Source: Pseudomonas sp. ANT_H12B
GTDB lineage: Bacteria > Pseudomonadota > Gammaproteobacteria > Pseudomonadales > Pseudomonadaceae
Direction of reading: 5' to 3'
DNA: 64,000 nucleotides
NCBI RefSeq assembly: GCF_008369325.1
Contig: NZ_VOBI01000002.1
Location: forward strand, 434,001-498,000
In this document: positions 17,525 through 27,370 of the stretch, one piece after another
How the letters are laid out: each line of letters starts with the position of its first letter
Position numbering within the stretch: the first letter of the stretch is position 1
Position numbers and translations under genes: made by a program
The notes under the pieces: model-generated
Told to the model about the DNA's origin: nothing
The model's input: only the letters and a program-made list of their open reading frames with translations
The model's database searches: none

Positions 17525-19504
17525 TCACGCGCCAGTTGAGGTCGGGTTTGATACAGCCATATTGCGTTTTAATAGGTCGCGCATCTGATTTGCTATCTGA
17601 ATTGCTTCCTCCGCGGTCAGTCCTGGCTGCCGTGCTTTTCTGATAAGTGCTTCCAGGCTATCCGTGTGTTGACCTGCTGATAACCTATTAATGGTGTCTA
17701 AAAACTGTTGTTCAAGGTTGTCGCCTTTAATCAGCCATTCCTTTTCCGCTAATGCTTTGAGAAGGCGTCCCTGTTCAGTACCGTGCCAGCGGGCCATCAA
17801 CTGAATTGAGTTTAGCTTAGGATTTTTTTGCACGGCCTCGACAAGGGCAACCAGCAGTTGCGCATAAGTGTTGCTCTCATTGGCGAAGTGATTGGCGGTT
17901 TCTACCTTGCCGGCCAGCTCGGGATGATGAATGAGAGTGCGAAGCGCGATTAAAGTTGGGGCTTCCACTGCAATCGGTGTGCGCGGGGCGCTCTGTTGAT
18001 CGCGATCCCCGCCGCGTTTGCCGTTCTTGTCCCAGGGCTTTTTGTCCCACTTCTTGCCGCCGGCGCCGGGTTTCTTCGGCGTCCATTCCTGCTGCGGCAC
18101 GTACATCTCTTGTGCCTGCGGCTGATGGTAGTCGCTGTAATCCGGCATGGCGTCGTAATCGATACTGGGGTTATACGCCGGTGGCGCTTCCTGGGGAGCG
18201 CTTTGCGCCAGCTGGCTCACGGCTTCGCCGCTAAGCCCGGTAATTTCGGTCAGGCGCTGACGCATCAGGATGCGCAGGTTCGCGCCAGGGACTTTATCGA
18301 TCAACGGCGCGGCGAGGGTGGCCATGTGGGCCTTGCCTTCGAGCGAGCGTGGGTCCGATTCTTCGGTCAGCTGTTGAAAGAAGTAATCCGCCAAAGGTTG
18401 GGCGTGCTGGTTGATTCGCGCGCGGAAAGCATCGGTGCCTTCGGAGCGGACCAGCGTATCCGGATCTTCGCCCTCGGGCAGGAACAGGAAGCGCGCCCGA
18501 CGCCCGTCTTGCAGGCAGGGCAGGGTGGCCTCCAATGCTCGCCACGCGGCGTTACGGCCAGCCTGATCGCCATCGAAGCAGAACAGCACGTTGGGCACGA
18601 CGCGAAACAGTCGCTTCAAGTGCTCTTCGCTGGTGGCCGTTCCTAGCGTGGCGACGGCGTTGCGCAGGCCTTGCTGGGCGAGGGCGATGACGTCCATGTA
18701 GCCTTCGACGACGATGATTTCGTCGAGGTTGCGGTTGTTCTTGCGCGCTTCATAAAGGCCGTAGAGTTCCTGGCCTTTATGGAATACCGGGGTTTCCGGT
18801 GAGTTCAGGTATTTCGGTTTGTCGTCGCCCAGTACCCGGCCGCCGAAAGCGATGATGCGCCCGCGACTGTCGCGGATCGGGAACATCACTCGGTCGCGAA
18901 AACGATCATAGCGTTTGCCGGTTTCGGCGTTTTCGATCAGCAGGCCGGCATCGACCATGGCTTTTTGTTGCAGGGTGTCGCTGCTCAAGTGCTTGAACAG
19001 ATTGTCCCAGCCGGGTGGAGCAAAGCCGAGGCCGAAGTCCCGGGCGATTTCGCCTGTCAGGCCGCGACCTTTCAAGTAATCCACGGCGGCTTTGCGCGAT
19101 GGATGGCTTTTCAGTGCCTGGCGGTAAAAGTCGGCGGCGGCGGTGAGCAGCGGGTACAGCGGCGAATCGGTCGGCTGCCGGGGTTTGTGCGGCCGTCCGC
19201 TTTCCTCGCGGGGGATTTCCATGCCGGCGGCTTTGGCCAGTTCTTCGACAGCCTGGATGAAGTCCAGGTTGTCGTGGTCCATCATGAAGCCGAGGGCGTT
19301 ACCGCCAGCGCCACAGCCGAAGCAGTAATAGAACTGCTTGTCGGGACTGACACTGAAGGAGGGGGTTTTCTCTTTGTGAAACGGGCAGCAGGCGGTGTAG
19401 TTCTTGCCAGCCTTTTTCATTTGCAGGCGCGAGCTGACCACATCGACGATGTCGGTGCGGTTCAGAAGGTCGTCAATGAAGCTCTGGGGAATTAGCCCGG
19501 CCAT
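17525..19504 (-). CDS. dnaG: DnaG, DNA primase
   Basis: Primase of 659 residues that lays RNA primers at the replication fork. The N-terminal CHC2 zinc ribbon has Cys40, His43, Cys61 and Cys64 (CPFHKEKTPSF, YYCFGCGAGG). The TOPRIM core has IIVVEGYMDVIAL and FCFDGDQAGRNAAWRA. The C-terminal helicase-binding domain follows a long low-complexity linker rich in Pro, Gln, Lys and Gly at about 440-500. The start at 19504 gives the conserved MAGLIPQSFIDDLL. It sits between rpsU and rpoD, with an unusually long 482-base gap after rpsU. Confidence 0.99.
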   Translation of the reverse strand: MAGLIPQSFIDDLLNRTDIVDVVSSRLQMKKAGKNYTACCPFHKEKTPSFSVSPDKQFYYCFGCGAGGNALGFMMDHDNLDFIQAVEELAKAAGMEIPREESGRPHKPRQPTDSPLYPLLTAAADFYRQALKSHPSRKAAVDYLKGRGLTGEIARDFGLGFAPPGWDNLFKHLSSDTLQQKAMVDAGLLIENAETGKRYDRFRDRVMFPIRDSRGRIIAFGGRVLGDDKPKYLNSPETPVFHKGQELYGLYEARKNNRNLDEIIVVEGYMDVIALAQQGLRNAVATLGTATSEEHLKRLFRVVPNVLFCFDGDQAGRNAAWRALEATLPCLQDGRRARFLFLPEGEDPDTLVRSEGTDAFRARINQHAQPLADYFFQQLTEESDPRSLEGKAHMATLAAPLIDKVPGANLRILMRQRLTEITGLSGEAVSQLAQSAPQEAPPAYNPSIDYDAMPDYSDYHQPQAQEMYVPQQEWTPKKPGAGGKKWDKKPWDKNGKRGGDRDQQSAPRTPIAVEAPTLIALRTLIHHPELAGKVETANHFANESNTYAQLLVALVEAVQKNPKLNSIQLMARWHGTEQGRLLKALAEKEWLIKGDNLEQQFLDTINRLSAGQHTDSLEALIRKARQPGLTAEEAIQIANQMRDLLKRNMAVSNPTSTGA

Positions 19505-19935
19505 GGCGTTCTCGTCGTCTGCGCTGAAATGGACCTAAAACGAAGGGCGGCCGAACGCGGGTCGTTGTTTGAGGCGCGCAAAATGTGCGGCTCGACCGGT
19601 GTCGTCTGCGTAATCGCTGTCGGGAAGTGTATCTGCCGAAAATCCACTGACGTTAGTACCAATCAGTATTCGACTAATTGAAAGTATTGCGCTGAAATCC
19701 GCTGCGACCAGTCGATGGTCTCGGATAGCTCATAAGCTGGCACGCAAGAAGGTGCCTTGGGCTGATCGTCGTGAGAGGAATCAGTGGGTGTGCTCGTCAG
19801 TAGCCTTGGAAGGCTCGTCAGAAAAGACGTGCACCGCTGGCAAAAGAGCCAGGTCTGACGCTGTGAAGCAAGTTTGTCTCGGTCGCGTCTGCGGCTTCGA
19901 CGGTGAAGCATCAAGCGATGTCCGCAAATGCCATT
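19505..19935. other. Long rpsU-dnaG intergenic region, no gene recognised
   Basis: About 430 bases between the rpsU terminator and dnaG. Short frames on both strands (for example 19663-19914 minus, 83 codons, and 19752-19937 plus) show no recognisable protein features. A GatB/YqeY-like gene, which occupies this position in P. aeruginosa, is not visible in any frame. The region may hold a dnaG promoter and a long 5' leader. Confidence 0.5.
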
Positions 19936-19956
19936 AGCCCGGCTGAGGGCCGGGCT
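19936..19956 (-). terminator. Intercistronic hairpin after rpsU
   Basis: AGCCCGGC, loop, GCCGGGCT about 30 bases after the rpsU stop, without a long T tract. The position matches the partial terminator known between rpsU and dnaG in the E. coli macromolecular synthesis operon, which keeps S21 expression far above primase. Confidence 0.7.
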
Positions 19957-19986
19957 TGGCAGAAGCTTGCTACGAACGTCTGTGTA

Positions 19987-20202
19987 TTAGTACAGACGAA
20001 CGGCGCGGCGCTGTTCGCGCTGAACTTTCTTGGCGTGACGCTTAACAGCGGCTGCTGCTTTACGCTTACGCTCAGAAGTAGGCTTCTCGTAGAATTCGCG
20101 GCTACGAACTTCAGCCAGTACACCGGCTTTTTCGCAGGAGCGCTTGAAACGACGCAGAGCTACGTCGAAGGGTTCGTTCTCTTTTACTTTGACGGCTGGC
20201 AT
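19987..20202 (-). CDS. rpsU: Ribosomal protein bS21
   Basis: 71-residue basic small-subunit protein, [20 protein letters not shown] to [10 protein letters not shown], full length and typical. It is the first gene of the rpsU-dnaG-rpoD operon and diverges from tsaD over a 199-base promoter region. Confidence 0.99.
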
Positions 20203-20401
20203 CCAGAGCTACCTTCATTCATTACCGGGGTCAACATCCTCGTGGCAAAAGAGCACTTGAAGACGTCGGTTTTTAAGGGTTGCGGATGTTAACCCCTCAT
20301 CGCCCGGAATGCAAAGCCTCTGATCGAAAACCGCTAGTCGGGGCATCCCATGGCGACTATTATGCGCGCCTTCGAATTCAGCCTAAACAAGGCGCAAACC
20401 C

Positions 20402-21427
20402 ATGCTAGTACTGGGATTAGAAACCTCCTGCGACGAAACCGGTGTCGCACTTTACGACAGTGAACGCGGCCTGCTGGCCGACGCGCTGTTCAGCCAGATA
20501 GACCTGCATCGCGCCTATGGCGGCGTAGTGCCGGAGCTGGCCTCGCGCGATCACGTCAAACGCATGCTGCCCTTGATTCGTCAGGTGTTGGCCGAGGCCG
20601 ACTGCGTGCCGACCGAGATCGACGCCATTGCCTACACCGCGGGTCCTGGCCTGGTCGGGGCTTTGCTGGTAGGCGCTTCCTGCGCTCAGGCGCTGGCCTT
20701 TGCCTGGGGCATTCCCGCCCTGGGTGTGCACCACATGGAAGGTCACTTGCTAGCCCCCATGCTGGAGTCGCAACCGCCGGAATTTCCGTTCGTCGCTTTG
20801 TTGGTGTCGGGCGGTCATACGCAGCTCGTTCAGGTCGATGGAATCGGCCAATACACACTCTTGGGCGAGACCCTGGACGACGCCGCGGGCGAAGCTTTCG
20901 ACAAGACCGCCAAGATGATGGGCCTCAATTATCCGGGTGGTCCGGAAATCGCTCGGCTGGCGGAGCAAGGGGTTGCAGGACGTTTCCTCTTCCCGCGTCC
21001 GATGTGCGACCGCCCGGGCCTGGCTTTCAGCTTCAGCGGCTTGAAAACCTTCGCTTTGAACACCTGGCAGCAGAGTGTCAAAGCCGGGGACGACAGCGAT
21101 CAAGCCCGTTGCGACATCTCACTGGCGTTCCAGCAGGCCGTGGTGGAGACTTTGACCATCAAGTGCAAGCGTGCCCTGAAACAGGCTGGTATGAAGCGTC
21201 TGGTAATCGCTGGGGGCGTCAGCGCCAACAAGGCACTGCGCACGTCACTGGAGAAAATGCTCGGCGACATGAAGGGCGATGTGTTTTATGCCCGTCCCGA
21301 GTTCTGCACCGACAATGGCGCGATGATTGCGTTTGCTGGCTGCCAGCGCTTGCAGGCCGGGCAGCACGAAAGCCTGGCAATCAGCGTGCAGGCGCGCTGG
21401 CCAATGGAGCAATTGTCGGGGTTGTGA
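20402..21427 (+). CDS. tsaD: TsaD, tRNA N6-threonylcarbamoyladenosine transferase subunit
   Basis: 341-residue ASKHA-fold enzyme that transfers the threonylcarbamoyl group to A37 of ANN-decoding tRNAs with TsaB and TsaE. The N terminus is [17 protein letters not shown]; the metal ligands His111 and His115 are in [10 protein letters not shown], and [11 protein letters not shown] and [13 protein letters not shown] mark the nucleotide site. It diverges from rpsU, as in many proteobacteria. Confidence 0.99.
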   Translation: MLVLGLETSCDETGVALYDSERGLLADALFSQIDLHRAYGGVVPELASRDHVKRMLPLIRQVLAEADCVPTEIDAIAYTAGPGLVGALLVGASCAQALAFAWGIPALGVHHMEGHLLAPMLESQPPEFPFVALLVSGGHTQLVQVDGIGQYTLLGETLDDAAGEAFDKTAKMMGLNYPGGPEIARLAEQGVAGRFLFPRPMCDRPGLAFSFSGLKTFALNTWQQSVKAGDDSDQARCDISLAFQQAVVETLTIKCKRALKQAGMKRLVIAGGVSANKALRTSLEKMLGDMKGDVFYARPEFCTDNGAMIAFAGCQRLQAGQHESLAISVQARWPMEQLSGL

Positions 21428-21450
21428 TGAGCGGAGCTCATGCGCGGTAT

Positions 21451-22020
21451 TTAAAAATGCCGTTCGCGCCCGGCAAACAGGTCGCGTAGATTGCCACGAT
21501 GGCGCCAGACGATCAGGCCCGTGAGTGCGCTCATGGGCAGCAGTGCCGCCGGTTCCTGCCATGCAAGCAGCGGCAGGGTCAGAGGCGTTGCGATCAAGGC
21601 CGCCAGTGAGCTGGTACGGGTCAGGTAGAACGTCAGAAGCCAGGCGCATACCGCCAGCAGTAAGGCTGGCGGGTAGAGGCCCAGCAACATTCCGGCAGCG
21701 GTGGCGACACCCTTGCCGCCGCGGAAGCGAAAGTACAACGGGAACAGATGACCGATGACGGCGCAGACGCCGATCCAGGCCTGTTCTTGCAGCGAAAGGC
21801 CCGCGAAACCTGCGATCAGTACTGGCAGCAGGCCTTTGCAAAGGTCACCGAATAAGGTCAGGACGGCGAGTTTCTTGCCAGCCAGGCGCAACATGTTGGT
21901 AGCGCCGGCATTGCCCGAGCCACTCATTCGCGGATCGGGGGTACCCGTCAGGCGGCTGAGCAAAATGGCGAAGGACAGAGAGCCGAGCAGGTAGGCGAGA
22001 GTCGCCAATAACCAAAACAT
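21451..22020 (-). CDS. plsY: PlsY, acyl-phosphate:glycerol-3-phosphate acyltransferase
   Basis: 189-residue polytopic inner-membrane enzyme making lysophosphatidic acid from acyl-phosphate and glycerol 3-phosphate. The conserved cytoplasmic loops are visible: [17 protein letters not shown], the glycine-rich [13 protein letters not shown] and the C-terminal [15 protein letters not shown]. There are about five hydrophobic helices. It is convergent with tsaD and divergent from folB. Confidence 0.97.
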   Translation of the reverse strand: MFWLLATLAYLLGSLSFAILLSRLTGTPDPRMSGSGNAGATNMLRLAGKKLAVLTLFGDLCKGLLPVLIAGFAGLSLQEQAWIGVCAVIGHLFPLYFRFRGGKGVATAAGMLLGLYPPALLLAVCAWLLTFYLTRTSSLAALIATPLTLPLLAWQEPAALLPMSALTGLIVWRHRGNLRDLFAGRERHF

Positions 22021-22094
22021 GCTAACTATTCCGGGCGAGGACGCCCTGATTCTAACGGCGCATTGCGCCCTTGTCGTGCAGCGGAGAAAAGTGC

Positions 22095-22451
22095 TTGGAC
22101 AGAGTGTTTATCGAGGGCCTGGAAGTCGACACCGTGATTGGTGCCTACGACTGGGAACGAGGCATCCGACAGTGCTTGCGTCTTGACCTGAGTTTCGCCT
22201 GGGATAATCGCCCGGCCGCCGCTGGTGATGACCTGACACTGGCACTCGATTACGCGAGCGTTTCGTCGCGTATCCAGGCTTTTGCCGAGCAGGCGCAGTT
22301 CCAGCTGGTCGAGACCTTTGCCGAGCGTCTGGTTGAAGTGCTGATGAGCGAATTCCAAATCACCTGGGTGCGCCTCAAGCTGACCAAGCCGGGTGCTGTC
22401 CCGGCCGCCACTGGCGGTGTGGGCGTGGAGATCGAGCGCGGATGTCGCTGA
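22095..22451 (+). CDS. folB: FolB, dihydroneopterin aldolase
   Basis: 118-residue pterin aldolase of folate synthesis, from [20 protein letters not shown] to [11 protein letters not shown]. The catalytic lysine lies in [11 protein letters not shown] near the C terminus. A frame open from ATG 22071 exists, but TTG 22095 gives the conserved family N terminus and has GGAG eight bases upstream, so I choose it. It overlaps folK by 10 bases, indicating translational coupling of two folate steps. Confidence 0.92.
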   Translation: MDRVFIEGLEVDTVIGAYDWERGIRQCLRLDLSFAWDNRPAAAGDDLTLALDYASVSSRIQAFAEQAQFQLVETFAERLVEVLMSEFQITWVRLKLTKPGAVPAATGGVGVEIERGCR

Positions 22452-22960
22452 CTCAGGTGTATCTCGGGCTCGGCAGCAATATCGAGCGTGAATCCCATTT
22501 GCAGGCCGCGCTGGAAGCCTTGGCGGGCTTTCTGGTGGATATGCGCTGCTCTGCGGTGTTCGAAAGCCAGCCGGTGGGGATCAAGAGCGGACCGTTCTTC
22601 AACTTCGTGATTTCGGCTTACACCGACCTGTCGCTGATGGAGCTGGACCGCCGGTTGAAATTCATCGAAGCAGACAACGGCCGTTATGCGCCGGACCGCA
22701 AGGGTTTGCCGCTGGATATCGACGTTTTGCTGTTCGGCGATCTGGTCGGCAATTTCGATGGATTGATCCTCCCTCGCGCCGAAATTCTGAAAAATGCCTT
22801 CGTGCTGTGGCCGTTGTCGTTGATTGCGCCGGACAGGGTGCATCCGGGCGTAGGCAAAAGCTTTGCGACGTTGTGGAGCGAAGCACAGATCGATCAGGTG
22901 TTGGCGCCGGTGGCGTTTGAGTGGCGCGGTGAGCAGCTGACCCCTTCAAAACTGTTGTGA
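22442..22960 (+). CDS. folK: FolK, 6-hydroxymethyl-7,8-dihydropterin pyrophosphokinase
   Basis: 172-residue HPPK that transfers pyrophosphate from ATP to the pterin before dihydropteroate synthase. Motifs are VYLGLGSNIERE at the start, SQPVGIKSGPFFNFV, and the magnesium-site aspartates in LPLDIDVLLFGD, followed by LILPRAEILKNAFVLWPL. It is coupled to folB by overlap, and a REP doublet follows the stop by 11 bases. Confidence 0.97.
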   Translation: MSLTQVYLGLGSNIERESHLQAALEALAGFLVDMRCSAVFESQPVGIKSGPFFNFVISAYTDLSLMELDRRLKFIEADNGRYAPDRKGLPLDIDVLLFGDLVGNFDGLILPRAEILKNAFVLWPLSLIAPDRVHPGVGKSFATLWSEAQIDQVLAPVAFEWRGEQLTPSKLL

Positions 22961-22970
22961 TGCGGATGAC

Positions 22971-23038
22971 GCCTTCGCGGGCAAGCCCGCTCCCACAAGG
23001 TCGACGCCGTACCTGTGGGAGCGGGCTTGTCCGCGATG
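22971..23038. repeat. REP doublet between folK and cca
   Basis: Inverted REP copies CGCGGGCAAGCCCGCTCCCA and GTGGGAGCGGGCTTGTCCGC around a short loop, lying between the convergent folK and cca stops. It uses the GGGC variant of the core and probably also serves as a transcript end structure. Confidence 0.85.
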
Positions 23039-23042
23039 CTTT

Positions 23043-24272
23043 TCAGGCTGACGCCGCTTCTTTGTAGGCTTTCAACGCCTTTAGTCGTTCGCGCTTGATT
23101 GCCTCGCCCAGCTCCGGCCCCTTGAACCCCTTCTCCAGCAATGGCTGAACCGCCACGCTCCGAGCCGCAGTCGCTGCACCGCGCAAATAATCCGCCTGTG
23201 GATAACTTCGCTGCTCCAGACCTTTGCGCCCGCGCGCGTCCATCTCGCACGCCGCGATAAATTCTTCGAACCGCTGCGGTCGGCGGTAGATATCAAAACT
23301 CTGCAACAACTCCAGCAAAGTCGACGCCTTCAGCTCCAGGGCGCGATGGCCGTGGGTGTGATATTGGCCCACCAACAGCGCCAGTTCCTGACAATCTTTC
23401 GGCGCCTTGAAGCGTTCGTTGACCGCTTTGATCAGCTTCAAACCCTTGTGCTCGTGAGCAATGTGCCGCGGCCATTCCTCCTCGGGCGTCAATCCTTTGC
23501 CCAAGTCATGCAGCAGGCAGGCCCAGCGCACGGTCAGCGGTTGTTTGTTCAGCGCCGCTTGCTCCAACACGCTCAGAGTGTGCACGCCAGTGTCGATTTC
23601 CGGATGGTGAGCTTCGGGTTGCGGTACGCCGAACAACGCGTCGACTTCTGGCATCAACACCTTGAGCGCGCCACACTTGCGCAACACCTCAATGAACACT
23701 TGTGGTTTATTTTCCATCAGTGCGCGGGAGATTTCTTTCCAGCTGCGTTCCGCGGTCAAGGCCTCCAGTTCGCCTGATTCGCTGAGTTGGCGCATCAGCT
23801 CCAGGGTTTCGTCCGCGACGGTGAAACCCAGTTCCGCATAGCGCGCGGCGAAGCGGGCAACACGCAAAACACGGAGAGGATCTTCGGCAAACGCCGGAGA
23901 AACGTGGCGAAGAACACGTGCTTCGAGATCGCGTTGACCATCGTACGGATCAGTCAGATGCTGCTGATCGTCTTCAGCCATGGCATTGATCGTCAGGTCG
24001 CGACGGATCAAGTCTTCTTCGAGGGTAACTTCGGGACTGGCGTGAAAGGTAAAACCGCCGTAACCGCGTCCGCTTTTGCGTTCGGTCCTGGCGAGGGCGT
24101 ATTCCTCACCGCTTTTGGGGTGAAGAAATACCGGGAAATCGGCGCCCACCGGGCGAAAGCCCTTGGCGAGCATTTCTTCGGTGGTGGCGCCGACCACGAC
24201 CCAATCGATATCGGTGACAGGCTTGCCCAGCAGGCGATCGCGTACCGCACCGCCAACTTTATAAATCCGCAT
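23043..24272 (-). CDS. cca: Cca, multifunctional tRNA CCA-adding enzyme
   Basis: 409-residue class II nucleotidyltransferase that adds or repairs the tRNA 3' CCA end. The N-terminal catalytic core has [20 protein letters not shown] (metal-binding DxD) and [12 protein letters not shown]. The C-terminal HD phosphohydrolase domain shows HTLSVLEQ and [14 protein letters not shown], as in the E. coli enzyme. The start at 24272 has a strong GGAGG six bases upstream. Confidence 0.98.
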   Translation of the reverse strand: MRIYKVGGAVRDRLLGKPVTDIDWVVVGATTEEMLAKGFRPVGADFPVFLHPKSGEEYALARTERKSGRGYGGFTFHASPEVTLEEDLIRRDLTINAMAEDDQQHLTDPYDGQRDLEARVLRHVSPAFAEDPLRVLRVARFAARYAELGFTVADETLELMRQLSESGELEALTAERSWKEISRALMENKPQVFIEVLRKCGALKVLMPEVDALFGVPQPEAHHPEIDTGVHTLSVLEQAALNKQPLTVRWACLLHDLGKGLTPEEEWPRHIAHEHKGLKLIKAVNERFKAPKDCQELALLVGQYHTHGHRALELKASTLLELLQSFDIYRRPQRFEEFIAACEMDARGRKGLEQRSYPQADYLRGAATAARSVAVQPLLEKGFKGPELGEAIKRERLKALKAYKEAASA

Positions 24273-24335
24273 AAAAAACCTCCATTAGCTCGACAGAATA
24301 ACCTTTGCGTCGAACTAACGGAGGCAGAAACAGAA

Positions 24336-25898
24336 TCAAAGATGGATGACGGCAAGGTCCAGTCGGCCGTAATCGCCTTCAGCATGCTCGCTTCTGGGCG
24401 GAACATGGTGGGTTTTCATCACTTGGTCGCCTTGCAGGGTTTCCAGGTGAATGTCGAAGCCCCAGAGACGGTGCAGGTGCTTGAGCACTTCCTCGGTGGA
24501 TTCTCCCAGCGGTTTGCGGTCGTGTTGCTGGTGACGCAAGGTCAGGGAGCGGTCGCCGCGCCGGTCAATGCTGTAGATCTGTATGTTGGGTTCGCGATTG
24601 CCCAGGTTGTACTGCGCCGCCAACGTTTCACGGATGATGCGGTAGCCACCTTCGTCATGAATGGCCGGCACCAGCAAGTCGTCCTTCTGGTCGTCATCGA
24701 GAATGCTGAACAGCTTCAGGTCACGGATCACCTGGGGTGAGAGGTACTGCAGGATGAAGCTTTCATCCTTGAAGCTGCTCATGGCGAACTTGATGCTCGA
24801 CAGCCAGTCGGTGCCGGCAATCTCGGGGAACCAGCGATAGTCCTCTTCGGTAGGGTGTTCACACATGCGGCGGATGTCCCGGTACATGGCAAAACCCAGG
24901 GTGTAGGGGTTGATGCCATTGTAGTAGGGGCTGTCAAAGCCGGGTTGATAGACCACGCTGGTGTGGGATGTCAGAAATTCCATCATGAAGCCATCGGTGA
25001 CGAGTCCTTCGTCATACAGGTCGTTCATCAGGGTGTAATGCCAGAACGTGGCCCAACCCTCGTTCATCACCTGAGTCTGGCGTTGTGGGTAGAAATACTG
25101 GGCTATCTTGCGCACGATCCGCACGATTTCCCGCTGCCATGGCTCAAGCAGTGGTGCGTGTTTTTCGATGAAGTAGAGGATATTTTCCTGAGGTTCGGCG
25201 GGGAAGCGCGCGTTGTCCTTGTCGCTGTACTTGTCCGCACCCTTTGGAATGGTCCGCCACAGGTCGTTGATCTGTTTCTGCAAATGCTCTTCCCGGTCCT
25301 TTTGCCGGCGACGTTCTTCTTCGGCGGAGATCGGATACGGACGTTTGTAGCGATCGACCCCATAGTTCATCAGGGCGTGACAGGAATCCAGCAGGTCCTC
25401 CACCGCATCGATACCGTGGCGCTCTTCGCACTGCATGATGTACTGCTTGGCGAACACCAGGTAATCGATGATCGAACTGGCGTCAGTCCAGGTACGGAAC
25501 AGGTAGTTGCCTTTGAAAAAGCTGTTATGCCCGTAGCAGGCATGGGCAACGACCAATGCCTGCATGCAGATGGTGTTTTCTTCCATCAGATAGGCGATGC
25601 ACGGATCAGAGTTGATCACGATCTCGTAGGCCAGCCCCATCTGCCCACGGCTGTAGGACTTCTCGGTGCTGAGGAAGTGTTTGCCGTAGGACCAATGGTT
25701 ATAACCCAGCGGCATGCCGACGGAGGCGTAGGCGTCCATCATCTGCTCGGCGGTGATCACTTCAATCTGGTTGGGGTAGGTATCCAGGGCATAACGGGCC
25801 GCCAGACGACTGATTTCTTTGTCGTAGGCCTGGATCAGCTCGAATGTCCATTCGGAGCCGGTGGAAATGGGTTGGCGCTTCTGCTCTTTGGCGGTCAT
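24336..25898 (-). CDS. SpoVR/YcgB family protein
   Basis: 520-residue conserved protein, homologous to B. subtilis SpoVR and E. coli YcgB, biochemical activity unknown. Recognisable blocks are [39 protein letters not shown] and [20 protein letters not shown] with many conserved His and Glu residues. It overlaps yeaH by four bases (ATGA) and ends the prkA-yeaH-spoVR operon, a set that co-occurs widely and is linked to stationary phase and stress. Confidence 0.95.
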   Translation of the reverse strand: MTAKEQKRQPISTGSEWTFELIQAYDKEISRLAARYALDTYPNQIEVITAEQMMDAYASVGMPLGYNHWSYGKHFLSTEKSYSRGQMGLAYEIVINSDPCIAYLMEENTICMQALVVAHACYGHNSFFKGNYLFRTWTDASSIIDYLVFAKQYIMQCEERHGIDAVEDLLDSCHALMNYGVDRYKRPYPISAEEERRRQKDREEHLQKQINDLWRTIPKGADKYSDKDNARFPAEPQENILYFIEKHAPLLEPWQREIVRIVRKIAQYFYPQRQTQVMNEGWATFWHYTLMNDLYDEGLVTDGFMMEFLTSHTSVVYQPGFDSPYYNGINPYTLGFAMYRDIRRMCEHPTEEDYRWFPEIAGTDWLSSIKFAMSSFKDESFILQYLSPQVIRDLKLFSILDDDQKDDLLVPAIHDEGGYRIIRETLAAQYNLGNREPNIQIYSIDRRGDRSLTLRHQQHDRKPLGESTEEVLKHLHRLWGFDIHLETLQGDQVMKTHHVPPRSEHAEGDYGRLDLAVIHL

Positions 25899-27166
25899 GT
25901 CACTAACCTGCGCTGGAAGAGTTCACGGAAGACCGGATAGATATCGCCGGCCGAGACCAATTGTTGCTGGGCAAAAGTGTCTGAGAAGGCTTCGGCAATG
26001 CGTTCGTACTCGAACCACAGGGCCTGATGTTCGCGGGGGGTGATCTCAACGTAAGTGTAGTACTGCACGAACGGCATGATCTGGTTGATCAGGATGTCGC
26101 GGCAAATCGGCGAGTCGTCGTTCCAGTTATCGCCGTCGGAGGCCTGGGCGGCATAGATATTCCACTCGTTGCTCGGATAACGTTCGGCCATGATCTCCTG
26201 CATCAGTTTCAAGGCGCTGGAAACGATGGTGCCGCCGGTTTCGCGGGAGTAGAAAAACTCTTCTTCATCCACTTCCCGGGCACTGGTGTGGTGGCGGATG
26301 AACACGACGTCGATCTTGTCGTAGTTACGCTTGAGAAACAGGTACAGCAGGATGAAGAACCGCTTGGCGATATCCTTGGTCGCCTGGGTCATGGAGCCGG
26401 ATACGTCCATCAGGCAGAACATCACCGCCTTGGAGCTGGGGTTGGGTTGCTTGATGAGCAGGTTGTACTTGAGGTCGAAGGTATCGAGGAAAGGCACGCG
26501 ATGAATGCGCGCGCTGAGTTTTTCGATTTCTGCTTCGATTTCCTGAATATCGCCGAAGTTGTCCGGTTCATCCCGCTTGAGTCGCAGCAGTTCATCCTTG
26601 GCTTCGCGTAATTTTGCCCGGCTGCTGCCGGATAAGGCGATTCGCCGTGCATGGGCCGAGCGCAGGGTGCGGATAATGTTGATCCGCGACGGGTTGCCCT
26701 CGTTGCTGATCCCTGCACGAACGGTCTTGAAGGTGTCGGTACCGGTCAGGTTACGCTTGACCAGGTTCGGTAGCTCAAGGTCCTCGAACATGAATTCGAG
26801 GAATTCCTCCTGGGTAATCTGGAAGACAAATTCGTCCATCCCTTCGCCCGAGTTGCCGGCCTTGCCGGGGCCTCTGCCGCCGCCACCTCCGGGCGGGCGG
26901 GCAATGTGCTCGCCGCTGGTGAATTCCTTGTTGCCCGGGTGCACGACGGTCTGCTTGCCACCGCGACCGTGGTGAAGCACCGGCTCGTCGATGTCGCGGC
27001 CGGGGATGCTGATCTGTTCGCCGTGTTCCATATCGGTAATGGAGCGCCGGCTGACCGCCTCTTCGACAGCCTTTTTGATGTGATCACGGTAACGCCGCAG
27101 AAACCGCTGACGGTTCACCGTGCTCTTGTTCTTGCCATTGAGACGTCGGTCGATCACATAGCTCAT
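25895..27166 (-). CDS. yeaH: YeaH/YhbH family (DUF444) von Willebrand A-like protein
   Basis: 423-residue partner of the PrkA kinase. The N-terminal half is basic and helical with a glycine-rich linker ([20 protein letters not shown]) at about 95-110. The C-terminal half is a VWA-like domain with the MIDAS motif [18 protein letters not shown] near residue 240. AAGGAG lies five bases before the ATG. The order prkA-yeaH-spoVR suggests a kinase with its scaffold or adaptor; that role is inferred from conserved clustering. Confidence 0.95.
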   Translation of the reverse strand: MSYVIDRRLNGKNKSTVNRQRFLRRYRDHIKKAVEEAVSRRSITDMEHGEQISIPGRDIDEPVLHHGRGGKQTVVHPGNKEFTSGEHIARPPGGGGGRGPGKAGNSGEGMDEFVFQITQEEFLEFMFEDLELPNLVKRNLTGTDTFKTVRAGISNEGNPSRINIIRTLRSAHARRIALSGSSRAKLREAKDELLRLKRDEPDNFGDIQEIEAEIEKLSARIHRVPFLDTFDLKYNLLIKQPNPSSKAVMFCLMDVSGSMTQATKDIAKRFFILLYLFLKRNYDKIDVVFIRHHTSAREVDEEEFFYSRETGGTIVSSALKLMQEIMAERYPSNEWNIYAAQASDGDNWNDDSPICRDILINQIMPFVQYYTYVEITPREHQALWFEYERIAEAFSDTFAQQQLVSAGDIYPVFRELFQRRLVT

Positions 27167-27298
27167 GACTGCTCCTTAGAAGCTGTCCTGAAAGGGGCGA
27201 GCGGTTATGCAACATCGGACCGGTGCCAAGGGATATTCACGCTCCCCCAAGCGCTTTTGGACGCTGCCTGAACCTCGCTACCGACTTTCGAACACCTT

Positions 27299-27340
27299 CC
27301 AGAGGTCTGTGTAACAGAAAATGCGTACACAGGCCTCTGG
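27299..27340 (-). promoter_or_regulatory. Strong intercistronic hairpin between prkA and yeaH
   Basis: Fifteen-base arms (27299-27313 and 27326-27340) pair with a single G-U wobble around a 12-base loop in the 204-base gap. On the minus strand the stem is followed by AAGG rather than a T run, so it is more likely a processing or mRNA-stability structure, or a partial terminator, than a full stop. Confidence 0.65.
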
Positions 27341-27370
27341 CTGACGACAACCGGTCTGACCGGCAGCGGG

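Noticed and set aside
19663..19937. Short frames in the rpsU-dnaG gap (83 codons minus, 61 codons plus) as a gene or YqeY remnant
   Set aside because: Neither has a good ribosome site or recognisable motif, and neither resembles YqeY.
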